64,000 nucleotides of DNA from Tenrec ecaudatus (lineage: Eukaryota; Chordata; Mammalia; Afrosoricida; Tenrecidae): NCBI RefSeq assembly GCF_050624435.1, contig NC_134537.1, positions 120,207,586 to 120,271,585 on the forward strand, read 5' to 3'. Position numbers and translations under genes: made by a program. The number at the start of each line of letters is the position of its first letter. Within the stretch, counting starts at the first letter, position 1. Below the pieces are notes generated by a model. That model was not told the DNA's origin. It searched no databases and saw only the letters and a list, made by a program, of their open reading frames with translations. Shown here one piece after another: positions 22,812 to 34,499 of this stretch.

Positions 22812-23130
22812 CCAAACTCACTGCCATTGAGTCAGTTTTGACTCACAGCTGTCCTACAGGACAGGGTCGAACTGCTTGTGAGTTCTGGAAATTGTAACTC
22901 TTTTTTTCTTCTTTCTGCTCTCTCTCTCTGTGTCTCTCTTTTAAATCATTTCATTGGAGGCTCATACAACTCCTATCACAATCCATCCATTCATTCATGT
23001 GTCAAGCACATTTGTACATTTGTTGCAAATTGTAACTGTTATGGACACAGAAAGTCTCCTCTTTCTCCCGTGAAGCATCTGATGGTTTCAAACTGCTGAC
23101 CTTGCTTACTTAACAACCACACTATGAGAT
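22812..23130 (-). repeat. AfroSINE split by an L1-like insertion
   Basis: The plus strand reads 'tgccattgagtcagttttg' and 'gacagggtcgaactgctt'; after the insertion it resumes 'ctggtttcaaactgctgacc'-like sequence. The insertion (22935-23026) is flanked by 'aaattgtaact' on both sides, a visible target-site duplication. Confidence 0.75.
22935..23026 (-). repeat. L1-like 3' end, family A, nested in SINE
   Basis: 'aatcatttcattggaggctc' to 'gcacatttgtacatttgttg', under 100 bp. Direct repeats 'aaattgtaact' flank it together with a pyrimidine tract. Confidence 0.75.
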
Positions 23131-23870
23131 TTATAATAATCATCTGCTTTGTTTCTAAATTTTACAATCATTTTAAGAGCCTACATTTTTTGCCAAAAGA
23201 AAAAAATAAATAAATGTATTTTTCTCATGGGTTTGTCATCCAACTGCAAAATAGAGGAAGATGAGAGGAAAATTCAAACATATGGAGGGAAAAATGGGTC
23301 TATTGTAAGATCTGATTCCTTCCTGCATGAGATTTTTTTATTAGAAATTATCTATGAATCAATTTTATGTCATTAAAATAACAATAGTCCCTTGTAGTCT
23401 AATCATCAGCATCTTCATTCAACTACTGTCTCAACAGACCCTTATGCAAGAGTGTTTCCCATCCTGGCCCACTGATTCTTCATCAGTTTTCTTGAAGCAG
23501 CAGATGTCTTCTAAGGCTCAATACTTGACCCTCTGCTCTTCCTGATCTTCAATCTTTCACGCAAATAAGGTGATGCTGTCTCACAACTATGTGACAGCTG
23601 GCTTTAAAACCTACCTCCAGTCCCAGTCTGTCAGCGGAAACAATTCTTTATTCCTAAATGCCAAGGGATTATCTCTTCTGTCCATGTTCATGTATCACAA
23701 TATTTCTTAAGCTCCAATGTCCAATTAAAATGATTTTTCAACTAATTTCTATTGAGGAATAATGCAGCCCAGGAGTTTAAAACCAGGCTCTGGCACACAG
23801 ACTTGGTAGATTTACAGCTATTTCGCATGATATATTTGTGGCATTGGCCAATTTATTGAATCATTCTGAT
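23131..23870. other. Intergenic, nothing recognised
   Basis: AT-rich sequence with short frames. No repeat or gene identified. Confidence 0.4.
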
Positions 23871-23875
23871 GTTAG

Positions 23876-24024
23876 TGCAGAGACCCTGGTGGTGCATGGG
23901 TTAATCACAAACCTGATAAGCACCAGGCTGACCCTTAGAACCCACCAGTCCCTGATCTTGGAGACCTTATAGAGCAGTTCAATTCACTATGAGTCAGAAT
24001 CAATTCCAGAGCAGTGACAAAATG
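23876..24024 (+). repeat. AfroSINE
   Basis: 'gagaccctggtggtgcatgg' head, 'accaggctgacccttagaac', and 'ctatgagtcagaatcaattc' 3' end. Confidence 0.8.
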
Positions 24025-24036
24025 AGCATGAAGGTT

Positions 24037-24196
24037 AGCCCTGGTGATGTGGTGGTGAAGTACTTGGCTACTAATAAAAGGTCAGTGGTTCAAACCTATG
24101 ATGTGCCGTCTGTTCCCATAAAGAGTTCGCCCTTGGGAACCTTCGGCTACTTTGTCCTATAGGATCCCTATGAGTTGGACACAACTCAACAGAAAT
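24037..24196 (+). repeat. AfroSINE, tandem neighbour
   Basis: 'agccctggtgatgtggtggt', 'aaaaggtcagtggttcaaac' (B-box like) and 'atccctatgagttggacac'. It lies directly behind the previous copy in the same orientation. Confidence 0.85.
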
Positions 24197-24809
24197 TAAT
24201 TTAATATTAATATAAATATTTTATGTAGCATATGGAGTATAATACATGTTCAAAATGTGAGGATTTATTGTCCATCTGGGATCCATTGTCTAAGAGAGTA
24301 TAACCTTATTAGAGAGAAAATATATATGCACATAAAAGATTGCTCAGAGGGGTGCTCTTTGCCTTGATTTCATAAATACACTAAAGACACTTCAGTGCAT
24401 TCCTTTAGTGAATCTCTGGGGGCTCATCCAGGAGCCAGGATGTGATGGGCAGCCATCAGGGTAGGAAGCTGGGGCGACAGCCTCGAGAGGACCAACCCTC
24501 CACAGAAAGGGAACAGATCCTAGCCTGACCATGGAGCCGATATATCCAGTAACTAACAGCTAAAAGTGATAGAGATGAGAACAGGCAAATAAAATCAAAT
24601 TTGATTCTAAGTTCATGATAGACCAGTGCACTTTTAGGTAATTATGTATCCTTAACAGTTTATCCTTTTAAAATATATTTTCTTATCCTTTTCCTTATAT
24701 CAGTTAATAGGGGAAAGTAATTTCTTCAACTATTAAAGAATAAGGACAGTTTTGTACATTTATTATCTGGGGGACATATTCTATGAAACCATCAAATAGT
24801 TAAAAATGT

Positions 24810-25055
24810 AGGCTAAGGACCACACCTTCTAAGTCCAAATTCCACCTACTACTTGTAAACTTGATGAATTGGGGCAATTTACTCCCCCTCTCTGCACGTC
24901 GTTTCCTCCCCAGGAAACTGAGGATGATAGCCGAAGCGATCTGGGTTGTCGTGAGGATGAAATGAGCTACTGTACTTAAGCATTCCAAACAATCCCTCGC
25001 AAAGATTAAGTGCTTTCCAAGCAGTAGCCTTCGGCATTATTACTACTATTATTTT
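24810..25055 (+). repeat. MIR ancient SINE
   Basis: 'ggggcaatttactccccctc', 'gtttcctccccaggaaactg', 'gttgtcgtgaggatgaaatg' and 'aagattaagtgctttcc' follow the MIR core in order. Confidence 0.7.
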
Positions 25056-25119
25056 TGTATTTCTCCACATTTCTATGTTCAAAGAAATTGTCCTGCTAAG
25101 AGGTTTCTGAAAAGAACTG

Positions 25120-25215
25120 TGCTTCATAGGTTTTTCAATGGCTGGGTTTTCAGATATGTATCACCAGACTTCTCTTCCAAGTCACCTGTGGCTGGACTCA
25201 AATCTGCACCACTCA
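25120..25215 (-). repeat. AfroSINE 5' part
   Basis: 'ttttcaatggctgggttttc', 'caccagacttctcttcc' and 'ctggactcaaatctgcacca' are the complement of the SINE head region. Confidence 0.6.
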
Positions 25216-25239
25216 GGGCCTCCTAATACACACGTCTAC

Positions 25240-25655
25240 ACAGAGGAGCCTTGGTAGCATAGTGGGTTATGTGTTGCGTTGCAAACCACAAGGTGAGCAG
25301 TTTGAAACCACCAGCCATTCCTCGGGAGATAAGATGTTTCATCGATGTCAGATATGAGAATAATAATCGATAACTTATCAAGGGTTCTTAAGGGAGGGAG
25401 GTCAGGGGGAGGGATGGGGAAGAAATGGGGAGCTGATATCAGGAGCTCAAATGGGAAGAGAATGCTTTGAAAATGATGATGGCAGCATGTGTACAAATGT
25501 GCTTGACACACTGGATGAATGTATGGATTTTTTTCCAATAAAAGGAAAAAAAAGGTAAGACATTTTACTGCTGTGAAAAGGTCCAGTGTCAGAAACACAC
25601 CTGTCCTATAGGGTCTTGGGAGTCAGAATCGACTGGAGGGCATGACGCTTGTTTC
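25240..25655 (+). repeat. AfroSINE split by an L1-like insertion
   Basis: Head 'gagccttggtagcatagtgg' and 'accaccagccattcctcgg' precede the insertion. After it come 'tactgctgtgaaaagg' and 'gagtcagaatcgactggagg'. Flanks 'ataagatgttt' and 'gtaagacattt' look like a diverged target duplication. Confidence 0.8.
25338..25552 (+). repeat. L1-like 3' end, family A, nested in SINE
   Basis: 'agaataataatcgataactt' through 'gcttgacacactggatgaat' to 'ccaataaaagg' and an A-rich tail. Confidence 0.8.
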
Positions 25656-25949
25656 CCTTTGCTGTATATACAAAAGGAGGATCTTACAGGACAACCAAAT
25701 GTTGCCACGAAAGGTGGAATTTACTATCAACTTTCACAGTCCTTATTTTCATTCTCAAACAGCGTATGGAGTAGGTGCTATAAAGCACCTTCACACCACC
25801 AGTTAATGGTGCTACCTATATGGGGTAAAATCCTCTCTCTACTGACAATAGGCAGAAAGCCCATTGCAATGAAGTGGATAGGATGGTCTAATAATGAAAC
25901 ATTGTTCAAATCTTTCACAGGTACATTTTTTCATTTGCTATATGAACAA

Positions 25950-26090
25950 AGAGCACCGGTGGAACGGTGGGATAAGCTTTGGACAGCTAATCCCAAGGCT
26001 CACTGCTCAAAGATCTTAACTAATAGTTAGCTCTACTCTATCTTTTATAGGATAGCTATGAGTAAGAATCAACTCTATGACAGTGAGGTG
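25950..26090 (+). repeat. AfroSINE
   Basis: 'agcaccggtggaacggtggg', 'ggacagctaatcccaaggct' and 'tatgagtaagaatcaactct' in order, with the middle shortened. Confidence 0.65.
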
Positions 26091-26224
26091 TTTGTGTGTG
26101 TGTCTGTGTGTAGGTCACTGGGGTAAGGCGTGTGTGGGTATATAATAAATACGCTTTTCTATTATGAGGCCAAAATAGAACTCAAAGTATTGCTTTGGGT
26201 TTGGACAGTGGCGTACAGCACAAA

Positions 26225-26395
26225 CAACCCATTGCCACTGAATTGATTCTAACAGAATAGAACGGATGTTTCCAAGCCTGGAAATCGTTCTGAAAGCAGA
26301 CTGCCCTGTCTTTCTTTCTTCTGCAGAGTGAGCAGTAGATTCTCATCAGAGATCTTTGGGTTAGCGGCCAAGGACTTAATCACTGTATCTGAATC
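26225..26395 (-). repeat. AfroSINE
   Basis: 'tgccactgaattgattctaa', 'aaagcagactgccctgtctt' and 'ttgggttagcggccaagg' are the complement of the SINE. Confidence 0.65.
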
Positions 26396-26754
26396 TATAT
26401 TCACTCTGAGGCTGGAAATCCATTTAAATGCATAATTAGGTATCATCAAACATAGTTAGGTTGCCTCCTTAAATGTTATATGAGGGATAATCCAGACTCC
26501 TTCCATCTATTTTTCCATTAGAAAATCTTTCAAGAACTGGAGGGTGTTTTATACTCAGTCTCCAATGAAGGGTGTAAGACACGTACCGGAAACATGCTTC
26601 TAATGAAAGATATGGGAAATAGGCACCTCAGAAACTGTTCCTGTTAGCTCAGAGGCTTGTCCAGCGTCCTACTGTCAAATACCCCCAGGTCCAACAAGCT
26701 AATGAAAAGTAAATAGAGTAAGCTTTGCGGAGGACGATAGGCAGTAGGAAGGAG

Positions 26755-26928
26755 CCAGGGGAACCTGGTGAGCCGCTCTAGAGTCAAAAACCACCAACTA
26801 CTTTGCAGGAGAAAGGAGATTTTCTCTGCTGCTAAGGAATTGCAGTCTAGGAAACCCACGGGGGCAGGGCTCTGCAGCCCTGTCCAGTCGCTAGGAGCTG
26901 GAATGGACTGAATGGCAATGAGATAGTA
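26755..26928 (+). repeat. AfroSINE, 3' two thirds
   Basis: 'tgcaggagaaaggagatttt', 'gaaacccacgggggcagggc' and 'gctggaatggactgaatgg' in order. It forms the C-terminal part of the 182-codon frame on the other strand, which argues against that frame being a gene. Confidence 0.65.
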
Positions 26929-27395
26929 CATGGGGAGATCACGTAACTTGCCAAAGAACAATAATGGGTCTCATGCATAATGGAACTTTTATATCTATCC
27001 AGAAATATCCTTAAATTTCCTAATTTTAAAAGTATTTTTTCAATGGTCCCAAATGCACACATGCACATTTGCTTATCAATAGTATTCTGTGGACCTGAAG
27101 GTGTGGGACTACGGCTCAAGGAAGAGTGACAATTAGGAAATACACACAGAGCTATGCTGACAACGTCCTGGTATGAGAGCAAAGGCAAGGCCGCTCTGCA
27201 GTAAACTACATCTTCACCCATTGCTTCAACGCCCAACTTTGCAGTCGCATGTGTTACTGGCTGTGATTTAGGCTTTAGAAAATGATCGTTGTCCTGGACC
27301 AGGGACAAAAATCCAAGAAAATTTAGCAAGGTTTTCATGGTGTGCTTTTTGAATTTTTTTAAGCGATAAAACCTTTGAGAGGACGAGGAGGACAC
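26847..27395 (-). other. Unrecognised 182-codon open frame, probably chance
   Basis: Longest ATG frame outside the TRIM genes and their antisense. The second Met (MKTLLNFLGFLSL) starts a hydrophobic stretch that could imitate a signal peptide. I recognise no domain. The last ~25 codons are antisense to an AfroSINE, and there are no splice, promoter or polyadenylation cues. It could equally be a lineage-specific small protein, but nothing supports that. Confidence 0.2.
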
Positions 27396-27399
27396 ATTG

Positions 27400-29205
27400 C
27401 ATGAACTACTTTATAATAGATTAGTTTTGAAAATTCTGGAGATTTTCTAGAGAAGCAAGGTGGCGATAAGGTCAGAAACAGGGTGAGCATTGACAGCCAT
27501 TAGCCTATAGAAACACATGAAGAGAGGAAAATAAGAACTACCCTGGAAGGAAAAATGAATTCCAGTCGACGTGAAGAATACGTAGGTCAGTAGCTTGAAA
27601 GATAGGTCCAATTCAAAGAATTTAGGGTGTTCTTTAAAAGGAGAGAGAATTTGCATACAATAAGATTTTTGTCCAGATTCAAAAATTTGCAAACCAGGAA
27701 GCACCAAAATGGATGTTCACAATGGTGTCCCCAAGAAGCAACCTACGCAGATATCTGTTACCAGAATCTTGTACAGGGAAAAGAAAGAACCCAGGGGTGC
27801 ATTTGATTTGTGGGCATTAACTTGCTCGGCAGGACTCAGTTATCAAAATTCCTATTGGCAAGGCTCTGCCTGTGGCACCATTTCTCAAATACCAGAGACC
27901 ACTTGGGATGGGCTACCTCGGAATGTGGCAGAACAAGTTATTTTGGTCAATCGTGCAGCCAAGTGCTCTACAAGGCCCAGAGAACAAAATAAAACACGAG
28001 TCTGATTCAGGCCTGTGTGTCAGCCATTAGAATTATGTCAAGAGTCTCAAAATTGTACTGTGTTCTCTCCCAGTACATTACCTGTCTTCGGCATGAGTTC
28101 TAAAAGCGAACATCTTGAACTTCAGTTGCTGAGGGCAACAACTTAGCCTTGGCTGATGATAAAAATATATTTCCACGGGAGAAAGTCATTTTATTCTGAT
28201 GGTTTGGGTCAGTCAGAAGGTTTGCATCCACTGTGTCCACACATCCAAAGCAGATTAATTTTTCTCCTTTACGTTCTGGGTTAATCTGGCAACTCTGAGA
28301 AGCAGAGCGCAGACAGGATTAAACTTGCAAGGGTTTTATGGCATGAAATCCTGCTGTGCGCAGGGCTGTGTTGATAAATGTTTAATAATCAGGTCTCTGA
28401 GAGGGGAAAATCTGGTTTGCAACATTTGCCAATTGTTTGCCGTATCAGCTCCACCAGAGCTCATTTCAAGCTATCAGTGTGATGTCACTGAACACAGAGA
28501 TGAGGCGGGATGCAGGCAATCTGCTCTCTCCAGCTGGTCCCAACATGCGGTACGAGGAAAATGAGGAAGGAGCAGGGTAAGGCAGGAAAAGTCCTCAGAC
28601 TGTGATGTAAATATGACCCCAAGTGAAGAGGAGCAGGACGCAGCATTGACTGGAAGCATTCTGGAAGGCTTTGTCAAAGCTGTCAGAGGCTGTCAGAAAC
28701 CTCAAGCCAAAATGAGCCATTTGAGGGGGCCTGTTTCTCCCCGGGAAAAGGCCACACTAGCGCACTTGCATGCTTCATCACTGAGAGATGCTGGGAGATA
28801 GGGTTCATGCATGGAGACTGTGAGGGCTTCCAGAGCACAGCAGCTGGGGCTTTGGTCAACTGCACTCCTTGTGGTAAGGTCACAGGCCTGCCACACCTGC
28901 CCACTTCTTCCTCCTGTTTAATTTTCCATTCGGAATTCCCTGACCAATAGGAGAAAGGATGCAAGAAAGCCCATCACAATCATGCAAAGAAGAACAGGTC
29001 ATACCCCAGGCAAATAAAATGCTCTGTGGAAAATGAGACTTAGAATGCACAATGAAAATACAAACAGGATAATAGTAGTACATACGCCAAATGCTGACAA
29101 AAATAAATTCAGGGAAAGGGAATTTTGCAACGCATCACATGAAAATAAAGTCACCTACATGCCATTCAACCTGTGTTTCAATTTGAGATGACAAGTCCCA
29201 GTATA
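27400..29205. other. Intergenic, moderately GC, unassigned
   Basis: No gene identified. 28200-28900 is less AT-rich than its surroundings and carries short frames on both strands (up to 98 codons). It may be an old LTR or LINE piece, but I could not name one. Confidence 0.35.
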
Positions 29206-29216
29206 AACAACTAGAG

Positions 29217-30026
29217 CAGGGGTGTCAAACTGGCGGCCTGCGGGCCACATGCAGCCCCCAAGGTAACTTTTTGAGGCCTGCGATGAAATAAATGAAATAG
29301 AAATGAATAAATTGAAAATATAAAATTTTGTTATGAAGAAAATAGCACTTAGGAGAGATGGAGGCAACACTGTACACACAATCCCCTTGTTAACCCTTTT
29401 ATTTCTGAAGATGAGTATACATGTGGCCCAGTGCCTTTCCTGGGGGCCTGTGGATGTACGCTCTGACTCAGTTCTGGTGACGTTTGGAAGCGATACATCT
29501 GCTACTCTCAGTGTCACGCCATGTAAACCGATCCCAATAGGGAAAAGGTTGAAAAGAGCGCTCTGGGTTGTGCTGTTATGAATCAGACCTAGCGGCAGCG
29601 TGAGTTAACATTTTTAGAGGGAAGCCATTATGATTGTGCATCACGTTTGTCAGCTGTCCAACATTTTGTGTTTTTATTAGTTACTTTGTTGCATTTTCCG
29701 TTCACAATATAAGAGGTAAGTGAAAACTAGTAGGAAGAAAGTGTTGGCAAGTTTCTGGTAAAAAGAATTTGTTTCATAAATACATTAAATAAAATAAATG
29801 TTTAAATAAAAGCAAATATCAAGTGTTTTAATTATACTATCTATTTTCCTGTATTCTCACTTCAAAATATAAATTTTTTTGCCCCCCCAACACACACACA
29901 CACACCCCACCCCCCCAAGAGTGTCCAAAATATAAATTTAACAAAATTTGTAAATGTGCTGTGGCCCGCGTGAATCTTGCCTGCTGCACCAAATGGCCCG
30001 CATTTTCATTGAGTTTGACCCCCCTG
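29217..30026. mobile_element. hAT-type DNA transposon, non-autonomous, 810 bp
   Basis: Left end 'caggggtgtcaaactgg' and right end 'gagtttgacccccctg' form inverted repeats. Subterminal CG-rich blocks mirror each other ('ggcggcctgcgggccacatg' and 'aaatggcccgcattttc'). The 8-bp flanks 'aactagag' and 'tgctatag' agree at five positions, compatible with a decayed hAT 8-bp target duplication. No transposase frame lies inside; the interior is AT-rich with a CA tract at about 29889. Confidence 0.75.
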
Positions 30027-30029
30027 TGC

Positions 30030-30300
30030 TATAGGATAGGTTACACTAAAGAGTGGTGGCTCAAACCTGCCCAAAGCTCCAAGGAAGAAAGGCTGAACAT
30101 CAACCTCCAGAAAAGCCCTGCAGAGAAGCTTTTTGTTTTAATCTTTAGTGCATTTTGAGTCTTTTTCTCTTTTCTTTGTTGTTGTTTTTTTGAGGCCAGA
30201 TATATCAAATACATGAAACATGTTTAATCAAAGGAATACATACACCTAGACTTTTAAGAAAACAAAGGCGTTCCATGCATTCAGTAACCCTGAGGGAGAT
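30030..30300. other. Intergenic, nothing recognised
   Basis: A/T-rich flank of the hAT element, no feature. Confidence 0.4.
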
Positions 30301-30304
30301 ATTA

Positions 30305-30440
30305 GTTCCAGTCATATATCACTGATGAGAGAACCGAGCCACAGGGACTTACATAGCTTGTCCAGGGTTGGACAGTTAGTCAGAGGTGGAGATAGGACTT
30401 GAACCTGCGGACCTGTCTTTATTACCTTTATATGTAATCT
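30305..30440 (-). repeat. MIR ancient SINE
   Basis: 'gatgagagaaccgagccaca', 'agcttgtccagggttggaca', 'gttagtcagaggtggag' and 'ggacttgaacctgcggac' match the complement of MIR in order. Confidence 0.8.
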
Positions 30441-30444
30441 CCTT

Positions 30445-31285
30445 TCCTTACTCCAGATCTGCATGTACCATGACACTAGAGAAACATGTTCATTTGCTTG
30501 GCACCCTAAGTGCCTGGACCTGATTTTGCAATCTTGAACACGTTTCATAAAGAGAACTCTCCTCATCGGCATTAGTCTCAGGCTTCACAAAACCCATTAA
30601 CACGCCAATGACTGCCGATAAGAACGTTATGGCGGAACATCGCCAGCAATTATGAATGACTGACCCCCACCCCACCCCATATGAATAAATATAACTCCCC
30701 AAACTTGTCATGCCATGATTCATAACTTTTTTTTTAAGAAGGCAGGCGTCTAAAATGGAGAACAAGTTTCAGAGCTGGAGGTGACCACCCCGTTGTTCCC
30801 ACTGCTGAAGGATCAATGTCTCAGCACACCTCTAACCTGCTTCAGTACCACTGACTGCGGTGCGCTGGAGGCAGCAGGCTGCCCGAGCCCAGTCCTCCGC
30901 GGACAGAACTCCAGATGCCAGCTGAGCTGATAATACTGAGCCGAAGCTCGTGCGCATCCGAGGAGTCCAGAGCAAGAACCCGAGTTTGACAAGACTGGAG
31001 GAATACCAATGAGAAGAGCGCTTTAAAATTGTTTCTACTCGTTTTTTACGGATTTCTTTTAAAGTTGTGTAATGGGATGCTCTTAAATGTAAAAGTCAAA
31101 GAACTTCGATGAAAGGGAAGAAATTTTCCAATAGAACTTTTATTTTCCTTCTACTGACTTTTACGGGAATACTTTTCATCTTGAAATATTAATACCTATC
31201 TGGGAAATATTTCTCAGAGTTTCCCATGTTTCAGAGAGTTCACAGCCTTCTTTATGAAGAGTTCTAAAACGTGGTCCCTAAGAGA
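30445..31285. other. Intergenic, nothing recognised
   Basis: Contains one locally GC-rich, CpG-bearing patch (about 30780-31000) that could be old regulatory or repeat DNA. No gene seen. Confidence 0.35.
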
Positions 31286-31291
31286 GATAGA

Positions 31292-31470
31292 GCCCAAACC
31301 AAACCCATCCAGTCTCCTCCACATTACTGCAGCCCTGTAGGGCAGAGGAGAATTGTTCCCTAGGGATGGCAGAGCCATTCACTTTTATGGGAGCAGACAG
31401 CCTCATCTTTCACCCAGGGAGTGGTCGGTGGGTTCAAACTGCTGATCTTGTAGTTAGCAGCCCAACCAAC
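31292..31470 (-). repeat. AfroSINE
   Basis: 'cctgtagggcagaggagaat', 'gggagcagacagcctcatct' and 'gggttcaaactgctgatctt' are the complement of the SINE body and B box. Confidence 0.8.
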
Positions 31471-31711
31471 AATGAACGAACCTAAAAACTTCATATGGCC
31501 CGTGCATGACATGCTTTTACAGGTTCTTATATAATTGGCACACTAAATATTTTGTATTTCTGAAGACCACAATTTTGAGAGGTCAAACAGGTCATTTGTG
31601 GTGAAGTAATCAAGACTACGTGTTTTCAAAACCCAAGCATTTCCTGTCATTTTCTCCCAGGATAAGACTTCCTTCTTTTGTTTTAGTAAATGAGGTGCTC
31701 ATGTCAAGATC

Positions 31712-31769
<58 letters not shown>
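31712..31769 (+). repeat. (TC)n(AC)n compound microsatellite
   Basis: About ten TC units followed by about 17 AC units, next to a SINE. Confidence 0.95.
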
Positions 31770-31772
<3 letters not shown>

Positions 31773-31920
31773 TCTTGAGTCCATTCAGACTCATGGTGAC
31801 CCCATGTGTATCCAAGTAGAACTGTATCCCATAGAGTTTCTACCAGATGATTTTTTGGAGGTAGATTGCCAGACCTTTCTTCTGATGTACTTCTGGGTGG
31901 ACTCAATATTCAGGTTAATT
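31770..31920 (-). repeat. AfroSINE
   Basis: 'gagtccattcagactcatgg', 'aagtagaactgtatcccata' and 'acttctgggtggactcaa' are the complement of the SINE. Confidence 0.7.
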
Positions 31921-32039
31921 AATTAATTGTACCACCCAGAGACTATAGAACAAGTGATGGGCACATGGGGTTTATCATGCTATAACTCTTTTTCTATGTT
32001 TAAAACTTTCTGAAACAAATGTTAAAAAAATAAAAACAT

Positions 32040-32215
32040 GATCCCAACCCCCAAAACCACTTCCATCAGGTTAAGCGCAACTCATAAGGGCTCTCTATAA
32101 AGTTTCACGCATGGTAAATATTTATGGAAGCAGACAGTCTCTTCTGCAGGGCTGGTAGGTTTGAACTGCTGACCTTGTGGCCAACAGTCTGACACTTACA
32201 GGACACCACCACCAG
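32040..32215 (-). repeat. AfroSINE
   Basis: 'tatggaagcagacagtctct' and 'ggtttgaactgctgaccttg' followed by 'tggccaacagtctgac' are the complement of the SINE. Confidence 0.75.
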
Positions 32216-32224
32216 CGTCCCTAA

Positions 32225-32310
32225 TAACGTTCATGTTGATGTTGTCAGGTACCCTGTGTGGAACAGAAGGAAACACTGCCCAGTGCTGGGTCCTCCTCAC
32301 CATTGTTCTG
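32225..32310 (-). repeat. RTE LINE 3' fragment
   Basis: 'gaacagaaggaaacactgcc' and 'gggtcctcctcaccattgtt' parallel the RTE minus copy at 44465-44525. Confidence 0.55.
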
Positions 32311-32319
32311 GCAGAGAAA

Positions 32320-33915
32320 ACAGTCTTTCTCTTACCCCCCAGAGTGGAGTGCTGGCACCTGCCATGTGGAAAGGTTTGTGAACTTTTCACAGACCTGCAC
32401 TGAAATGTGCAACATAAAAATGGGAAGTGTGCAACCTACAGGCCGATGCCCACGGGCTGCAGACAGTTTTTCTGCCTGCGGGAATTAGGCAGAGGAATAA
32501 TTAGGGCCCCACCCAAAGGTTTATGTCCGTGAATATTCATCACAGTGTCATCTATACTAGCTAGGCACTAGGAACCATCTGAATTCCTCACAGGAGGAAA
32601 ATGATTAAGCAAATTATGGACATTCATATCACGAAATATTACTCCTATTAGAAACCATGTATTGCCTGATGATAAATTCAAGACATGATCCTCTATTCTT
32701 CTTGGGTGTTGGAAGAATACAAAAAGGTAACTATAAAGAGCAGTACTAGGACAACTGGGAATTGTTTAATAGAGACTGCTTGGTAGATAATATTACATCA
32801 TTGCATTGACTGTAAATGTTAAGGTATAATTAATGTAAATTAATAAAATGTCTACAATCTTATAAAATATATACTTGCATATTCCAGGATTTTAAAAAAT
32901 CCCATCACATTCACAGGAAGCATGTCATGATATGGAGGGCATTTACAAGGCAATAGGACTATTAATTTTAATTTACTTTAAATAGGTATATGTAGAAAAG
33001 ACAAACCCTTGAAACATACCCACCAAAATCTAAACATCGGCTGTCTCCGTGTAACAAGATCATATGCGGTGTCTATTTTCTCCTCTTCACCTCTCCGCAG
33101 CCTTTGTGTTTGCTCCTGTGGCATGCCTATCATTGTGCGCTCATTTCCCCCAAGTGAACAGGGAGGAATCCAGCAACGTGGAAGGCTCCCGTGGGCACAC
33201 TCTGCAGTTACACTGGTGTAAGAAGGCCTTGATAAAATCAAGGTAAGAAAAGACATACTCTCTGAATAGAAAAGAAGGGAGTTCTGCTATTGGAGAGGCT
33301 GAATTAGAATAGTGGATACAGATAGCATCTGATGACTCGCTAGAGCTTCACTGGCAAATTCACTTTCAGTGCGATATATGGGCAACATTGTTTAAGGCAC
33401 TCCACGGGAAACAAACAAACAAACAAACAAAGAAAATGTTTTAAATACACCATCCAACTGTTTTGCCAGGTGGAAGATCATTCATGATATCCCGTAATTC
33501 AGCACTGACCTGTTGCCCACTCCCCTCTACACAGTTGTGGAGAGGGAAAGGAGCAGTGGCCGTGGTGTTCACTTCTATTTTAGGCGTGTCCACTAGCCAA
33601 GAAGCTTCTTGGGAGTTACTCACTCCTGGAGAAATTGCCCACCCAAGAAAGCGTGGAGGGCAGAAATCTGGGGAGGGCGAGCTTTCAGAAAGAAGGGAAG
33701 GCAACAGCGTGGGGGGGGGGCGTGGGACACCTTCATGGTCAAGGAAAGGTCTGGTCAAGCTTTGGAAGGTCAAGGGCCATGAACTGTGAAGGGGATGTGT
33801 TTGTCAAACAAAGGGATACACTTCTATGTTTTTAACTCTATCACTTTTTCCTCAAATCTCCCCCCCCCACCACCACCACCCCATGTACCTGGTTTGGAGT
33901 TAACAGCTAGAAAAT
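32320..33915. other. Intergenic, no gene recognised
   Basis: Opposed frames near 33009-33256 and 33441-33789 (92-110 codons) lie on both strands over the same bases and have no known domain. A (CAAA)n run lies at about 33410-33430 and a G10 tract near 33711. Confidence 0.4.
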
Positions 33916-33919
33916 TTTA

Positions 33920-34140
33920 AAGATGGTTTTCCTTTTTTTAAATTTTAGAACGTTTCCTTTATTCTTGTGCCCATTATTATTATTAGCTCCCCATACCCCA
34001 TCCCTAAAACCCCGGCCATAATCCAAAGAAACTATTAATCCAATTACTGTCTCAATAGATTTATCTATCCTGGATTTCATATGTTAAAAAAAAACAAGAA
34101 ACACAAACAACAATAACCAAATAAAAACATCATTTGAAGA
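33920..34140 (-). repeat. Old L1-like 3' end, family B
   Basis: 'gtttcctttattcttgtgcc' near the start and 'tctatcctggatttcatatg' near the end are the complement of the family B terminus seen at 1690 and 46690. Confidence 0.45.
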
Positions 34141-34344
34141 GAAAGCAGAAAATAATAAAACTAGAAAAAATTTAAAATGGGTCAAAAAAGGAAGAACTTA
34201 TAATAAAGTGCTACATTTTAACAGAACTACATCTACATTATTCCACTTTTCAATGCAGTCTATTAGCTATTTACATCCCTGGTCCATAGTCAGAGGGGAT
34301 TCACCAGAGGCTTAATTGCACGTGGAGACCCTGAAAAGGACTTT

Positions 34345-34495
34345 TTAAAAATCATTTTATTGGGGGCTCGTACAACTCATCACAATCCATACACACATCC
34401 ATGTGTCAAGCACATTTGTACATTTGTTGCCATCATCATTCTCAAACATTTTCTTTCTATTTTGAGCCCTTGGTATCAGCAACTCATTTTTTTAA
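34345..34495 (-). repeat. L1-like 3' end, family A
   Basis: 'aatcattttattgggggctc' to 'gagcccttggtatcagcaac'. Belongs to the 'gtcaagcacatttg' variant. Confidence 0.85.
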
Positions 34496-34499
34496 ATAA

